A stretch of 7,221 nt of DNA from an uncultured Clostridia bacterium (GTDB lineage: Bacteria > Bacillota > Clostridia > Lachnospirales > CAMVHY01), in contig CAMVHY010000068.1 of assembly GCA_947167415.1 (NCBI GenBank), positions 1 to 7,221 on the forward strand, read 5' to 3'. The stretch's first letter is position 1; each line of letters starts with the position of its first letter. The notes under the pieces are model-generated. The model was given only the letters and a program-made list of their open reading frames with translations, searched no databases and was not told where the DNA came from. The translations under genes and the position numbers were made by a program. Below, piece by piece: positions 1 through 6,169 of this stretch.

Positions 1-189
1 GGGAGATGGTAGAGATAAAAATAAAATCAAGTTTATCATAACGAGTAAAAACTTTTCTAAAATGTTTTAATCTCAGGAAATATCGTTCGATAATATTGCA
101 ATGTTTATAAAGCTGTATATCGTAGAGGCAATAAGATTTATGTTTTTTTTAGGAGGAACAACTGGCTTAAACCCGTGATTCTTAGATAG
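1..189 (-). pseudogene. IS5-type DDE transposase, C-terminal remnant, frameshifted and truncated
   Basis: On the minus strand the stretch from about 189 down to 151 reads SKNHGFKPVVPPKKN. After a one-base shift the reading continues as LYDIQLYKHCNIIERYF and then LRLKHFRKVFTRYDKLD down to the window edge. This is the characteristic C-terminal block of IS5-family DDE transposases: the VPPKKN segment, then the catalytic-Glu region N-I-(I/V)-E-R-x-F, then the R-x-x-T-R-Y-D-K-L tail. The shift falls in a run of eight T on the plus strand (143-150), and the original frame stops at 73. Upstream of about residue SKN the homology ends abruptly in unrelated AT-rich sequence, so the N-terminal two thirds, including the first two catalytic Asp, are missing. 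The remaining C-terminus lies beyond base 1. I conclude that this is a decayed insertion-sequence copy. A programmed frameshift is unlikely because the body of the gene is absent. The family call rests on motif memory, not on an alignment. Confidence 0.72.
1..189 (-). mobile_element. Insertion sequence remnant (IS5-like)
   Basis: This is the mobile-element extent implied by the transposase fragment. No terminal inverted repeat or target-site duplication is visible in the window. The right boundary, near 185-200, is defined only by loss of transposase similarity. The left boundary lies outside the window. Confidence 0.5.
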
Positions 190-257
190 TGTAGACAAAA
201 TTAGAAGATATATAATATAAGTGGATAAAAAATAAATAAAAGGGAGAAGAAAAGGAA

Positions 258-470
258 ATGAAAAAGAGAAATAGAGAAAGAAGTTTAAGAAGGATTTTGT
301 TTCCAATTGATTTGGTGATTCATATTATTATCGGGATTTTTGCAGCAATAAAAAAATTTTTTACATCGATAATAAAAGTTTTTATAATAGCAAAACTAAT
401 TTATCAAGATATTTGGGATGACAACGCATGTTCTCATATGTTTAAAACAGAAGGCGTAGGTGCAAGGTAG
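258..470 (+). CDS. Small membrane protein of unknown function, possibly the 5' half of a frameshifted gene
   Basis: This 70-codon ORF starts with ATG and is preceded by a purine-rich AGGGAG at 241-246 and AAGG at 252-255, so initiation looks real. The product has a basic head (MKKRNRERSLRR) and then a long hydrophobic segment, about residues 13-50, containing IDLVIHIIIGIF and IIKVFIIAKLIY, which is likely membrane-inserted. A short polar tail containing DDNACSHMF ends at a TAG. I do not recognise the family. The next frame (-1) is open from 446 onward and continues into a Cys- and His-containing sequence that has no convincing start of its own. The two halves may therefore be one protein broken near 446-470. 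Its promoter region abuts the broken end of the transposase remnant. That it is a gene is fairly likely; whether it is intact is doubtful. Confidence 0.5.
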   Translation: MKKRNRERSLRRILFPIDLVIHIIIGIFAAIKKFFTSIIKVFIIAKLIYQDIWDDNACSHMFKTEGVGAR

Positions 471-499
471 TTTGTAATGAAAGATTTAGAATTTCCGTT

Positions 500-736
500 T
501 TGCCAAAAGGTGATATTAAAGTTAGAAATAAATTTATAAATATGAGTTGTCCAAGAGTTCCTTATTATGATTTTTCCAAAAAACCAAAATCCATTTGGAA
601 TCACATTCAATGCGTAACAGGATTTAAAAGTATTAAAAGTGCTAACGAATATGATAGATATGCGCACGAACATTCGGGTACTCCAAGATTATATTATCGC
701 TGTCACAAGAATCCCAATAGAAATGATTTAAAATAA
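500..736 (+). CDS. Hypothetical Cys/His-containing protein, probably the 3' half of the preceding gene
   Basis: This ORF encodes a basic, soluble-looking segment containing NMSCPRVPYYDF, IWNHIQCVTGF, EYDRYAHEHSG and LYYRCHKNPNR. Its three Cys and several His could suggest a metal site, but I recognise no family. Its only in-frame starts are a TTG at 500 and an ATG at 542, and neither has an SD sequence. The frame is open upstream to 446 and reads through VCNERFRISVLPKG, overlapping the end of the preceding ORF by 25 bases. This fits a single gene at 258-736 carrying a one-base frameshift. The alternative is a separate, weakly translated gene. A strong terminator follows about 110 bases after the stop. 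Confidence 0.4.
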   Translation: MPKGDIKVRNKFINMSCPRVPYYDFSKKPKSIWNHIQCVTGFKSIKSANEYDRYAHEHSGTPRLYYRCHKNPNRNDLK

Positions 737-841
737 ATTGTGCAGACATAAAAACGTAACAAACGAATTATAAAATCATGGCTAATAGCATTGGAAAGAA
801 TAGATAAAATAAATTTCAATCACAAAAACTTTATTTTAAAT

Positions 842-875
842 AAAAAAAGCAGGCAAATCACTTGTCTGTTTTTTT
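842..875. terminator. Bidirectional rho-independent terminator
   Basis: CAGGCAA at 850-856 pairs with TTGTCTG at 862-868 (one G-T wobble) around the loop ATCAC. Seven T follow at 869-875 and seven A precede at 842-848, so the structure works on both strands. It ends the plus-strand transcript from the 258-736 region and lies 15 bases past the cls stop on the minus strand. Confidence 0.85.
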
Positions 876-890
876 ATGCACGAAAAAAAA

Positions 891-2357
891 TTACAAAATC
901 GGAGCCAATAATCTCGAAATAGATTCTTTTATTTTGATAAAACAAGACCGATTTTCATAATCTTCTTTTAAAATTTCTTCACAGCACTTTAAATCATTTA
1001 TAAAAATTTTTTCAAACTCACTTGTCAGATTTTTGTCATAAATAATCGCATTCGTTTCAAAATTTAATCTAAAACTTCTTATATCCATATTTGCTGTCCC
1101 AATCGAAAATAATTTTTTATCCACCAAAATTAATTTGCTATGCAAAAAACCTCTTTTATACTTATAACATTTTACACCCGCTTTTAATAATTCGCCAATA
1201 TAATACAAACTTGTCCAATAAACAAAAATATGATCTGGTTTTGCCGGAATAATTATTTTTACGTCTATTCCCGAAAGTGCCGCCGTTTTTAACGCTTCTA
1301 AAATACTATCATCCGGAACAAAATATGGCGTCTGAATATAAATATATTTATTGGCCTCATTTATCATTTTAAAATAATTAAATTTAATTACTTCCCAAAA
1401 ATTATCCGGGCCGCTACTTATTATTTGCATGCTCGTACAATCAACCGTTTCTATCTCGGGAAAATATTTTTCCTCCAAATTAAGCTTGTTATTCACACAA
1501 AAATTTCTGTCCATAATAAATCTTAATTCTAATTGCTTTACCGCATCGCCAAAAATTTTTATATGTGAATCGCGCCAAAAACCAAATTTTTTTGATTCGC
1601 CTAAATATTCATCACCGATATTAAATCCACCTAAATATCCAATTTTTCCATCTATAACACAAATTTTTCTGTGATTTCTAAAATTAGCTCGAAAAATTTT
1701 CGGTGGCAAAAAAAATATTACCTCGCCACCAGCATTTATTAAATCTTTATAAAAATCACGCGAGTTTTTTATGCATCCCATCCCATCCAATAAAATTCTA
1801 ATTTCTAAACCTGCTTTTGCTTTTTTAACCAGCAAATCCATAATTTTTTTGCCCAATTTATCATCTTTAAAAATAAAATATTCCATGTGAATAAATTTTT
1901 CTGCCCACTCAATATCTTTCATCAAGCTTTCAAATTTTTCTTTTCCGTCACAAAAAAGACTTATTTTATTATTTAACGTCACTGCGCTCGCACCAATTTT
2001 ATAATTCATGTAAACCAAATCATTTAAATTTTCATAGCCCGGGATTTTTAATATATTTTTTTCCTGTTTTAAATTTTTATCTTCAAAAAAATAATTTTTG
2101 TCATAAACCAAATTTAAATACTCATAATATAAATTATGATCAAGTTTTGCTTTTAAAACAAAAATTTTATGTCTGCGCGAATCCAAACCAAATATTAAAT
2201 AAAAAATAAATCCAAAATACGGCAATACACTCAAAACAAAAATCCATGCCCATGTCGAACTTGGACTTTTTCTTTCAAAAAAAATCACTATAAATATAAA
2301 AATCAAATTTAAAATAAACGATACTCCCAAAAAAATTTTTATTGCTTCGAGCGCCAA
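891..2357 (-). CDS. cls: Cardiolipin synthase (phospholipase D superfamily, two HKD motifs)
   Basis: This membrane enzyme of the phospholipase D superfamily condenses two phosphatidylglycerol molecules into cardiolipin and glycerol. The 488-residue length is normal for bacterial Cls. Residues 5-27 and 35-58 form two hydrophobic helices, matching the usual N-terminal anchor, with the typical SPSSTWAWIF and FGLDSRR linkers. The first HKD motif is HRKICVIDGKIGYLGG, with H229, K231 and D236. The second is HSKLILVDKKLFSIGTAN, with H406, K408 and D413. Both are complete, so the enzyme should be active. The start is a TTG; GGGGG at 2365-2369 sits seven bases upstream and no alternative Met occurs until residue 117. 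The gene is divergent from the small membrane protein gene at 2459 and ends at the bidirectional terminator. It appears to be monocistronic. The assignment is very secure. Confidence 0.96.
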   Translation of the reverse strand: MALEAIKIFLGVSFILNLIFIFIVIFFERKSPSSTWAWIFVLSVLPYFGFIFYLIFGLDSRRHKIFVLKAKLDHNLYYEYLNLVYDKNYFFEDKNLKQEKNILKIPGYENLNDLVYMNYKIGASAVTLNNKISLFCDGKEKFESLMKDIEWAEKFIHMEYFIFKDDKLGKKIMDLLVKKAKAGLEIRILLDGMGCIKNSRDFYKDLINAGGEVIFFLPPKIFRANFRNHRKICVIDGKIGYLGGFNIGDEYLGESKKFGFWRDSHIKIFGDAVKQLELRFIMDRNFCVNNKLNLEEKYFPEIETVDCTSMQIISSGPDNFWEVIKFNYFKMINEANKYIYIQTPYFVPDDSILEALKTAALSGIDVKIIIPAKPDHIFVYWTSLYYIGELLKAGVKCYKYKRGFLHSKLILVDKKLFSIGTANMDIRSFRLNFETNAIIYDKNLTSEFEKIFINDLKCCEEILKEDYENRSCFIKIKESISRLLAPIL

Positions 2358-2380
2358 AAAAATTCCCCCAAGAAAAAATA

Positions 2381-2409
2381 ATTTTAATCCTAATATTTTA
2401 CTACGCGAA
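2381..2409 (-). promoter_or_regulatory. Candidate sigma-A promoter of cls
   Basis: Read on the minus strand, TTCGCG (2409-2404) is followed after 17 bases by TAAAAT (2386-2381). The -10 box matches the consensus at five of six bases and the -35 box at only three. It gives a leader of roughly 15-20 bases before the TTG start. In sequence this rich in A and T a -10 match is weak evidence. Confidence 0.3.
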
Positions 2410-2422
2410 AAAATTTAAATCT

Positions 2423-2430
2423 GCTAATAT
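2423..2430 (+). promoter_or_regulatory. Candidate extended -10 promoter for the small membrane protein gene
   Basis: TG, one base and TAATAT form an extended -10 element at 2423-2430, placing the transcription start near 2437 and leaving a leader of about 20 bases that contains the SD sequence. No good -35 box is present at the right distance, which is acceptable for an extended -10 promoter. It lies back to back with the cls promoter candidate. Confidence 0.35.
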
Positions 2431-2458
2431 AAAAAAAAAATAAGTGAGGAATAAAAAA

Positions 2459-2851
2459 ATGACCTTAATGGATATTTTGTTTTTAATAGCTATTATTTTG
2501 GGCGTGATTTTAATTTTGCTTTATTTTTTAAATCAATGGGCAACAAAAAAATATGGCGCACAACAAGAATTAATAGAAAGTTCAAAAATTACGACAGATA
2601 TATTTGTTTTGCACAAAAAAAAAATGCGCCTGAAAGACGCTAATTTTCCAAAAGCAATTTCAAATCAAATACCAAAATTTTATTCGTTTATAAAAATGCC
2701 GATTATAAAAGCAAAACTTGGCAATCAAATCGTTTCGCTTATCTGCGACAAAAAAATTTTTAAAAAAATAGCCACTAACAAAAAATATAAAATCCAACTC
2801 GCAGGAATTTATATTTTAGATTTCGCAAATAAACCCAACCAAAAAAATTAA
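2459..2851 (+). CDS. Small membrane-anchored protein of unknown function (Clostridia-type)
   Basis: This is a 130-residue protein with one N-terminal membrane helix (about residues 4-25, ILFLIAIILGVILILLYFL) followed by a basic, probably cytoplasmic domain. The helix is followed by NQWATKKYGAQQELIESS and then a folded-looking region with KKKMRLKDANFPKAIS and KAKLGNQIVSLICDKK. This arrangement resembles a small uncharacterised membrane protein that I associate with Clostridia; no biochemical role is known to me. A GTG at 2444 is in frame, but GTGAGGA at 2444-2450 is better read as the SD for the ATG at 2459, eight bases downstream, so I chose the ATG. The gene is divergent from cls and converges on the GH18 gene, with the two stops overlapping. 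Confidence 0.82.
   Translation: MTLMDILFLIAIILGVILILLYFLNQWATKKYGAQQELIESSKITTDIFVLHKKKMRLKDANFPKAISNQIPKFYSFIKMPIIKAKLGNQIVSLICDKKIFKKIATNKKYKIQLAGIYILDFANKPNQKN
2848..2851. other. TTAA shared by two convergent stop codons
   Basis: The palindrome TTAA provides TAA at 2849-2851 for the plus-strand small membrane protein and TAA on the minus strand at 2850-2848 for the GH18 protein. The coding sequences overlap tail to tail by four bases. No hairpin terminator lies between them. Confidence 0.9.
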
Positions 2852-4491
2852 TTTATATATTTATTTACAAGCTCCCAAATAATTTTTTTTTCAAAACCAC
2901 GTTTCCATCCTGAAATCCCTGCCAAATCAAATTTTTTTACAAGCTTTAATTTTTCTTCAATCGAATTTTCATCTTCAAGCCATGATTTATAAATAATATT
3001 TTCGTCTATATCCTCATACTCGCAATAAAAATATTTTTTGTCATCAAGCCATTTAAACTCAACATTTCTTTTTTTAAAAAAATCAAATCCGACTTGCATA
3101 CTTACATTTTCGATTTTAAATTTATTATTTGTCGTATGCCAAATTCTTGTATAAAACGGCAAACCGATTATAATTTTATCTTTGCTAACTTCTTTTAACG
3201 TATTTTTTACTCCATTCAAAACAAAATCATAACTTGCAACTGGTCCCGGTTCATCAGAATTTAAATTATATTCGTCATACGCCATTACACAAATATAATC
3301 TGCTGTCTCTGCAATTTTTTTTCGATTGTAATACATTGACCATGCATCCGGTACAAAAACATCAACGATTAAAATCAACTTTCTTTTTTTTAACAATGGC
3401 GATAGCTCACGCAAAAACTCAATATAAAAATCAATATCATTTTTTTTTACGCCTTCAAAATCAATATTTATTCCGTCTAAATTATATTCATCAACAAAAT
3501 TTATTATCTGCTCGATTACAAATTCTCTTTTCGTTCCGTCAGTTATAATTTCATGATTTGTTTGATAATCCAATTCGTCGCTTAAACTTGGACAAACTTT
3601 TATGCCATATTTATGCGCCGTTTTTACATAATTAATATCAACCAAATTTATTAACTCGCCATTTAGTTTTTTTTTATCAAAAGAAAACCATGTCGGTGAA
3701 ACAAGATTAATTCCCGAATCAAATCTTTTTTTCAAAGCATAATAATTTGCTGTCTGATTATAAATTCCATCCCAAACCATTTTTATTTTTGGCTGATTTT
3801 TTATCTTGCGCCACGATTTTTTCTTGCCATAAACTTTTTGTTTATTAATCACGTTTTCTTTTTTTACATAACCCAATAAGCCACTCTCTAATTTTATTTT
3901 TAAATAATTATTTTGCTCGCCATAAATTTTTACTTGCTCGCCTTTTAAAACTTTTTGCGCCTTAAAACTTTTTTTATCCGCTTCATATCTCATATAACAA
4001 TTTTTTTTTATTTCGCCTTTAAAATAATCCCTATCATTAAAATCAATTTTGAGCAAATTATATTTTTTCTGATAATCAATTTCCAAATCATATATTTTTT
4101 TTACAAAATCCGCTGGCAGATAAAATTCATGTCCAATTTTTTTCATATCAAAATTTAGTCTTCGTATTTCATTTTCATTTACTTTGTAATTAAAATCATT
4201 TAATTTTAATTTTATAACTCTGTTTTCATCTGTAATTACAATTTTATTTTCTTTTTTGTCGCAAAAAATATGTTCATCAACATACATTTTTATTAATTTA
4301 ATCGGTATGTAAAATTGATTATTAATTATTTGGATTTTATTTTTAAAATCATATTTATCTTCTATCACTGCAAAAATATTGTTGTCAGACAAAAATTTTT
4401 TATATCTTGGATTTGGCATAAATTTTATAATTATGTTCAAACAAAAAATAATAATCGTGATTGCAAACAAAAATTTAATTCCTTTTCGCAA
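2848..4491 (-). CDS. YaaH-like GH18 family protein with copper-amine-oxidase-like and SH3-like domains
   Basis: This is a probable cell-envelope glycosidase acting on peptidoglycan or another GlcNAc polymer. With the start used here it has 547 residues: a signal-anchor helix (3-24), a copper-amine-oxidase N-domain-like segment (about 36-156), a bacterial SH3-like domain (about 161-216, ending GLLGYVKKENV), and a GH18 barrel (about 235-544). The GH18 active-site motif is LDGINIDFEGV, with catalytic Glu at 346, D339 and D344, and Asn in place of the middle Asp, as is common in YaaH-type members. VMAYDEY (403-409), GLPFYTRIW and a late GISGW are further barrel landmarks. The frame is open upstream to a GTG at 4578, but that codon has no SD. 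The TTG at 4491 has GGAGG at 4500-4504, eight bases upstream, and gives the classic MRKGIKFLF signal-anchor start. The substrate is not proven. It lacks LysM, so it is not SleL itself. Confidence 0.88.
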   Translation of the reverse strand: MRKGIKFLFAITIIIFCLNIIIKFMPNPRYKKFLSDNNIFAVIEDKYDFKNKIQIINNQFYIPIKLIKMYVDEHIFCDKKENKIVITDENRVIKLKLNDFNYKVNENEIRRLNFDMKKIGHEFYLPADFVKKIYDLEIDYQKKYNLLKIDFNDRDYFKGEIKKNCYMRYEADKKSFKAQKVLKGEQVKIYGEQNNYLKIKLESGLLGYVKKENVINKQKVYGKKKSWRKIKNQPKIKMVWDGIYNQTANYYALKKRFDSGINLVSPTWFSFDKKKLNGELINLVDINYVKTAHKYGIKVCPSLSDELDYQTNHEIITDGTKREFVIEQIINFVDEYNLDGINIDFEGVKKNDIDFYIEFLRELSPLLKKRKLILIVDVFVPDAWSMYYNRKKIAETADYICVMAYDEYNLNSDEPGPVASYDFVLNGVKNTLKEVSKDKIIIGLPFYTRIWHTTNNKFKIENVSMQVGFDFFKKRNVEFKWLDDKKYFYCEYEDIDENIIYKSWLEDENSIEEKLKLVKKFDLAGISGWKRGFEKKIIWELVNKYIN

Positions 4492-4584
4492 ATCTATATC
4501 CTCCAAAAGAATTTTTTTTATGGGAAAAAATCGTAATAAAAATACCAAAAAAAGCAAAATCAAACAATTTTCTAGCACAAAATT

Positions 4585-4590
4585 TTTATA
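4585..4590 (-). promoter_or_regulatory. Candidate -10 box for the GH18 gene
   Basis: Minus-strand TATAAA at 4590-4585 would put the transcription start near 4578. That falls on the upstream GTG, so it favours the internal TTG at 4491 as the translation start, with a leader of about 85 bases. No convincing -35 box is visible and the sequence is AT-rich, so this is tentative. Confidence 0.25.
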
Positions 4591-4641
4591 ACGCTTTAAA
4601 ACAAAAAAATAAAAAACAACAAAAAATATTTGAATTACATA

Positions 4642-4670
4642 TTGACAAACAAAAAAATTTAATTTAGAAT
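4642..4670 (+). promoter_or_regulatory. Strong sigma-A promoter of the ubiquitin-like protein gene
   Basis: A perfect -35 box TTGACA (4642-4647), a 17-base spacer and TAGAAT (4665-4670) form a near-consensus promoter. Transcription should begin near 4677, leaving a leader of about 70 bases before the ATG at 4748. This is the best promoter in the window and suggests strong or constitutive transcription. Confidence 0.8.
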
Positions 4671-4677
4671 CAATATC

Positions 4678-4724
4678 GTGCGGTAAACAAATGATACTAT
4701 TTGGAAGTTTATAAGCACTTTTTT
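4678..4724 (+). promoter_or_regulatory. Leader hairpin with T-run, attenuator-like
   Basis: Immediately after the predicted transcription start, GTGC (4678-4681) pairs with GCAC (4715-4718), GTAAA (4683-4687) with TTTAT (4708-4712, one G-T), and CAAAT (4688-4692) with ATTTG (4699-4703) around the loop GATACT. Small internal bulges separate the helices. Six T follow at 4719-4724. The shape is that of a rho-independent terminator placed between promoter and SD, so it could attenuate transcription, or it could simply stabilise the mRNA 5' end. No known riboswitch class is recognised. Confidence 0.45.
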
Positions 4725-4747
4725 AAATAAAAAAAGGAGCAGTTAAA

Positions 4748-6010
4748 ATGAGTGAAGAAATTACAATAAAAATAAAAATATCAGCTAAGATGGCAGGCGA
4801 GGAAAATGCAAAAACTGTCAATCATGAAATTGATATAAAAATAAATCAAAACGCTACCATTAACGATTTGGTAGAAAAAATCAAAGAACAAAAAGAGCTT
4901 GTTAAAGGACAAAAATATTTATATCTTGAATCTGATGTAGCTTTGACAGGCAACAACTTGTCTAACACGCTTGAACATCATAAAATAGGAAACAATTCTG
5001 TTTTAACAGCTAATTTGTTGCCATTTGGTGAAAATTCTAAACCAGAAAATCCGCAATGTTGGGTTAATATCAGTGGTGAAATTAATATAAAAATTAGAAG
5101 ACTGAGTGGTCAACAGAAAGAAATATCGTTAAACAAAAATACAAAATGTAGCGAGTTGATAAAATTAATCAAAAATGACAAGGATATAACGGGTGATAAT
5201 AAGCATTTTTTGCTTATGTTTGGCGGACAAGTAATCACAACCACAGAAAATGTGGAAAAAACACTTGGGCAATTAAAAGTAAGTGATCAGAGCACTATAA
5301 ATATTGCTTTTAATGATAGTAATAGTTTAGAATTATTAGGGAATAAATGGATTAAAATCCCGGAGCAACAAGAACAAAATAAAGAAGCTGATAACAATAC
5401 CAATAATAATAAAATTAAGGAAGGAACCTATATCGAAACTGAACAGTTAGGTCCAAAAATATCGGAAATTACTGATTTAAATTCAGCAAATAATACCGAA
5501 ACAAAGAATATCGAAATTCAGAATAATAACGATAATCAGTATTGCAAATGTGATAAATTTGGTTGTTTCTTTAAGCGTCAAATATCATTACGATCTCGTT
5601 TGTGGTTTAGTTTTAAACTTATTTTGTATTTCACTTTTGTAGGGAAATGTCCGGTGAGCTATAAAAACGTAGAATTTAGTAGTAGAATAAAAAATAAGAT
5701 TATTAGATTTTTTATAGCAGTTCTGTTAATAGCTAGTATCCCTATGTTAGGTTTAGGCATTGCTTTTTTATGTTTATCAATGTTAATAAAGTTAGCAATT
5801 ACAATGACTGCGGTCGGAGCATTTTTGTCTATAATTTTTGTGTGTTCCTGTTTTGTTATAAATGCCAAACTGAATTCAGAAATTTCTGGTAAACAATTCA
5901 TTACATTGAACAAATTTCCTGTTAGTTATAATTCAAGAAATTCGATAATTCCTATTCCTACAACGGAAGATATTCCCCAAAAAAATAGCAAAGCTGACAT
6001 TTCCAATTAG
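4748..6010 (+). CDS. Membrane-anchored protein with two tandem ubiquitin-like domains
   Basis: I recognise no named family for this 420-residue protein, but two ubiquitin-fold domains are visible. Domain 1 (about 4-92) has TINDLVEKIKEQKEL where ubiquitin has its helix, then a strand KYLYLESDVAL, then NTLEHHKIGNNSVLTANL. Domain 2 (about 111-188) has INIKIRRLSGQQKEISL, FLLMFGGQVI and KTLGQLKVSDQSTINIAF, which follow ubiquitin closely. Neither domain ends in Gly-Gly, so conjugation is unlikely. A polar linker rich in Asn, Lys and Glu (about 192-264) leads to a Cys patch (CKCDKFGC, 266-273). Two adjacent membrane helices (about 317-345 and 347-372) form a hairpin, followed by a polar tail. The topology suggests that the ubiquitin-like domains face the cytoplasm. 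The ATG has GGAG nine bases upstream (4736-4739). The gene has its own promoter and leader hairpin, and the next plus-strand gene has a separate promoter. The ubiquitin-fold call is strong; the function is unknown. Confidence 0.85.
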   Translation: MSEEITIKIKISAKMAGEENAKTVNHEIDIKINQNATINDLVEKIKEQKELVKGQKYLYLESDVALTGNNLSNTLEHHKIGNNSVLTANLLPFGENSKPENPQCWVNISGEINIKIRRLSGQQKEISLNKNTKCSELIKLIKNDKDITGDNKHFLLMFGGQVITTTENVEKTLGQLKVSDQSTINIAFNDSNSLELLGNKWIKIPEQQEQNKEADNNTNNNKIKEGTYIETEQLGPKISEITDLNSANNTETKNIEIQNNNDNQYCKCDKFGCFFKRQISLRSRLWFSFKLILYFTFVGKCPVSYKNVEFSSRIKNKIIRFFIAVLLIASIPMLGLGIAFLCLSMLIKLAITMTAVGAFLSIIFVCSCFVINAKLNSEISGKQFITLNKFPVSYNSRNSIIPIPTTEDIPQKNSKADISN

Positions 6011-6079
6011 TGCTGTATAAATAAGTTTTGTTAAAATATTTGGATTGTATCTTGATAAATAAAAAACTTTGGTTTAAAA

Positions 6080-6115
6080 TTATTATGTTCAGATAATAAA
6101 TGACATTATTTTTTT
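6080..6115 (+). terminator. Weak AT-only terminator candidate with an alternative hairpin
   Basis: AGATAAT (6091-6097) can pair with ATTATTT (6105-6111, one G-T) and runs into T at 6109-6115, a possible weak terminator for the ubiquitin-like gene. An overlapping perfect repeat, TTATTAT (6080-6086) with ATAATAA (6093-6099), uses the same bases in an alternative hairpin. Both stems are almost entirely A-T, so stability is low. Confidence 0.3.
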
Positions 6116-6128
6116 CAAGATGGTGATA

Positions 6129-6169
6129 AAAATTTACGCTACCAAAAAAATTTATATGTAGTAAATTTT
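6129..6169. repeat. Imperfect inverted repeat overlapping the promoter of the last gene
   Basis: AAAATTTAC (6129-6137) and GTAAATTTT (6161-6169) are perfect nine-base inverted arms, extended inward by TAC (6140-6142) and GTA (6158-6160) after a two-base bulge. The right arm overlaps the -35 box of the promoter at 6168-6195. It may be a regulator-binding site or a hairpin. Confidence 0.5.

Noticed and set aside
211..216. TATAAT as -10 box for the small gene at 258
   Set aside because: The nearest -35-like sequence (TAGACA at 192-197) leaves only a 13-base spacer, and TATA-like strings are common here; not strong enough to list.
434..673. Minus-strand 79-codon frame opposite the small unknown gene
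   Set aside because: No SD, biased Phe/Ile/Asn composition typical of antisense frames, and the plus strand has the better supported ORFs.
757..915. Plus-strand open frame reading IIKSWLIALERIDKINFNH
   Set aside because: It has no start codon with an SD, begins just after a stop, and runs straight through the strong terminator at 842-875 into the 3' end of cls on the other strand.
3234..3548. Plus-strand 104-codon frame inside the GH18 gene
   Set aside because: Antisense to the conserved GH18 catalytic region, which explains the sequence; no SD or family resemblance.
4650..4661. Twelve bases CAAAAAAATTTA shared with 6143-6154, upstream of the two right-hand genes
   Set aside because: Low-complexity A/T sequence in a very AT-rich genome, and placed differently relative to the two promoters; likely chance.
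5659..5913. Minus-strand 84-codon frame
   Set aside because: It lies wholly inside the membrane-hairpin part of the ubiquitin-like gene and has no SD or recognisable motif.
4748..6010. Assignment of the ubiquitin-like protein as YukD/EsaB of a type VII secretion system
   Set aside because: No WXG100, EssC-type ATPase or other type VII gene is in the window, and the double-domain plus hairpin layout does not match YukD.
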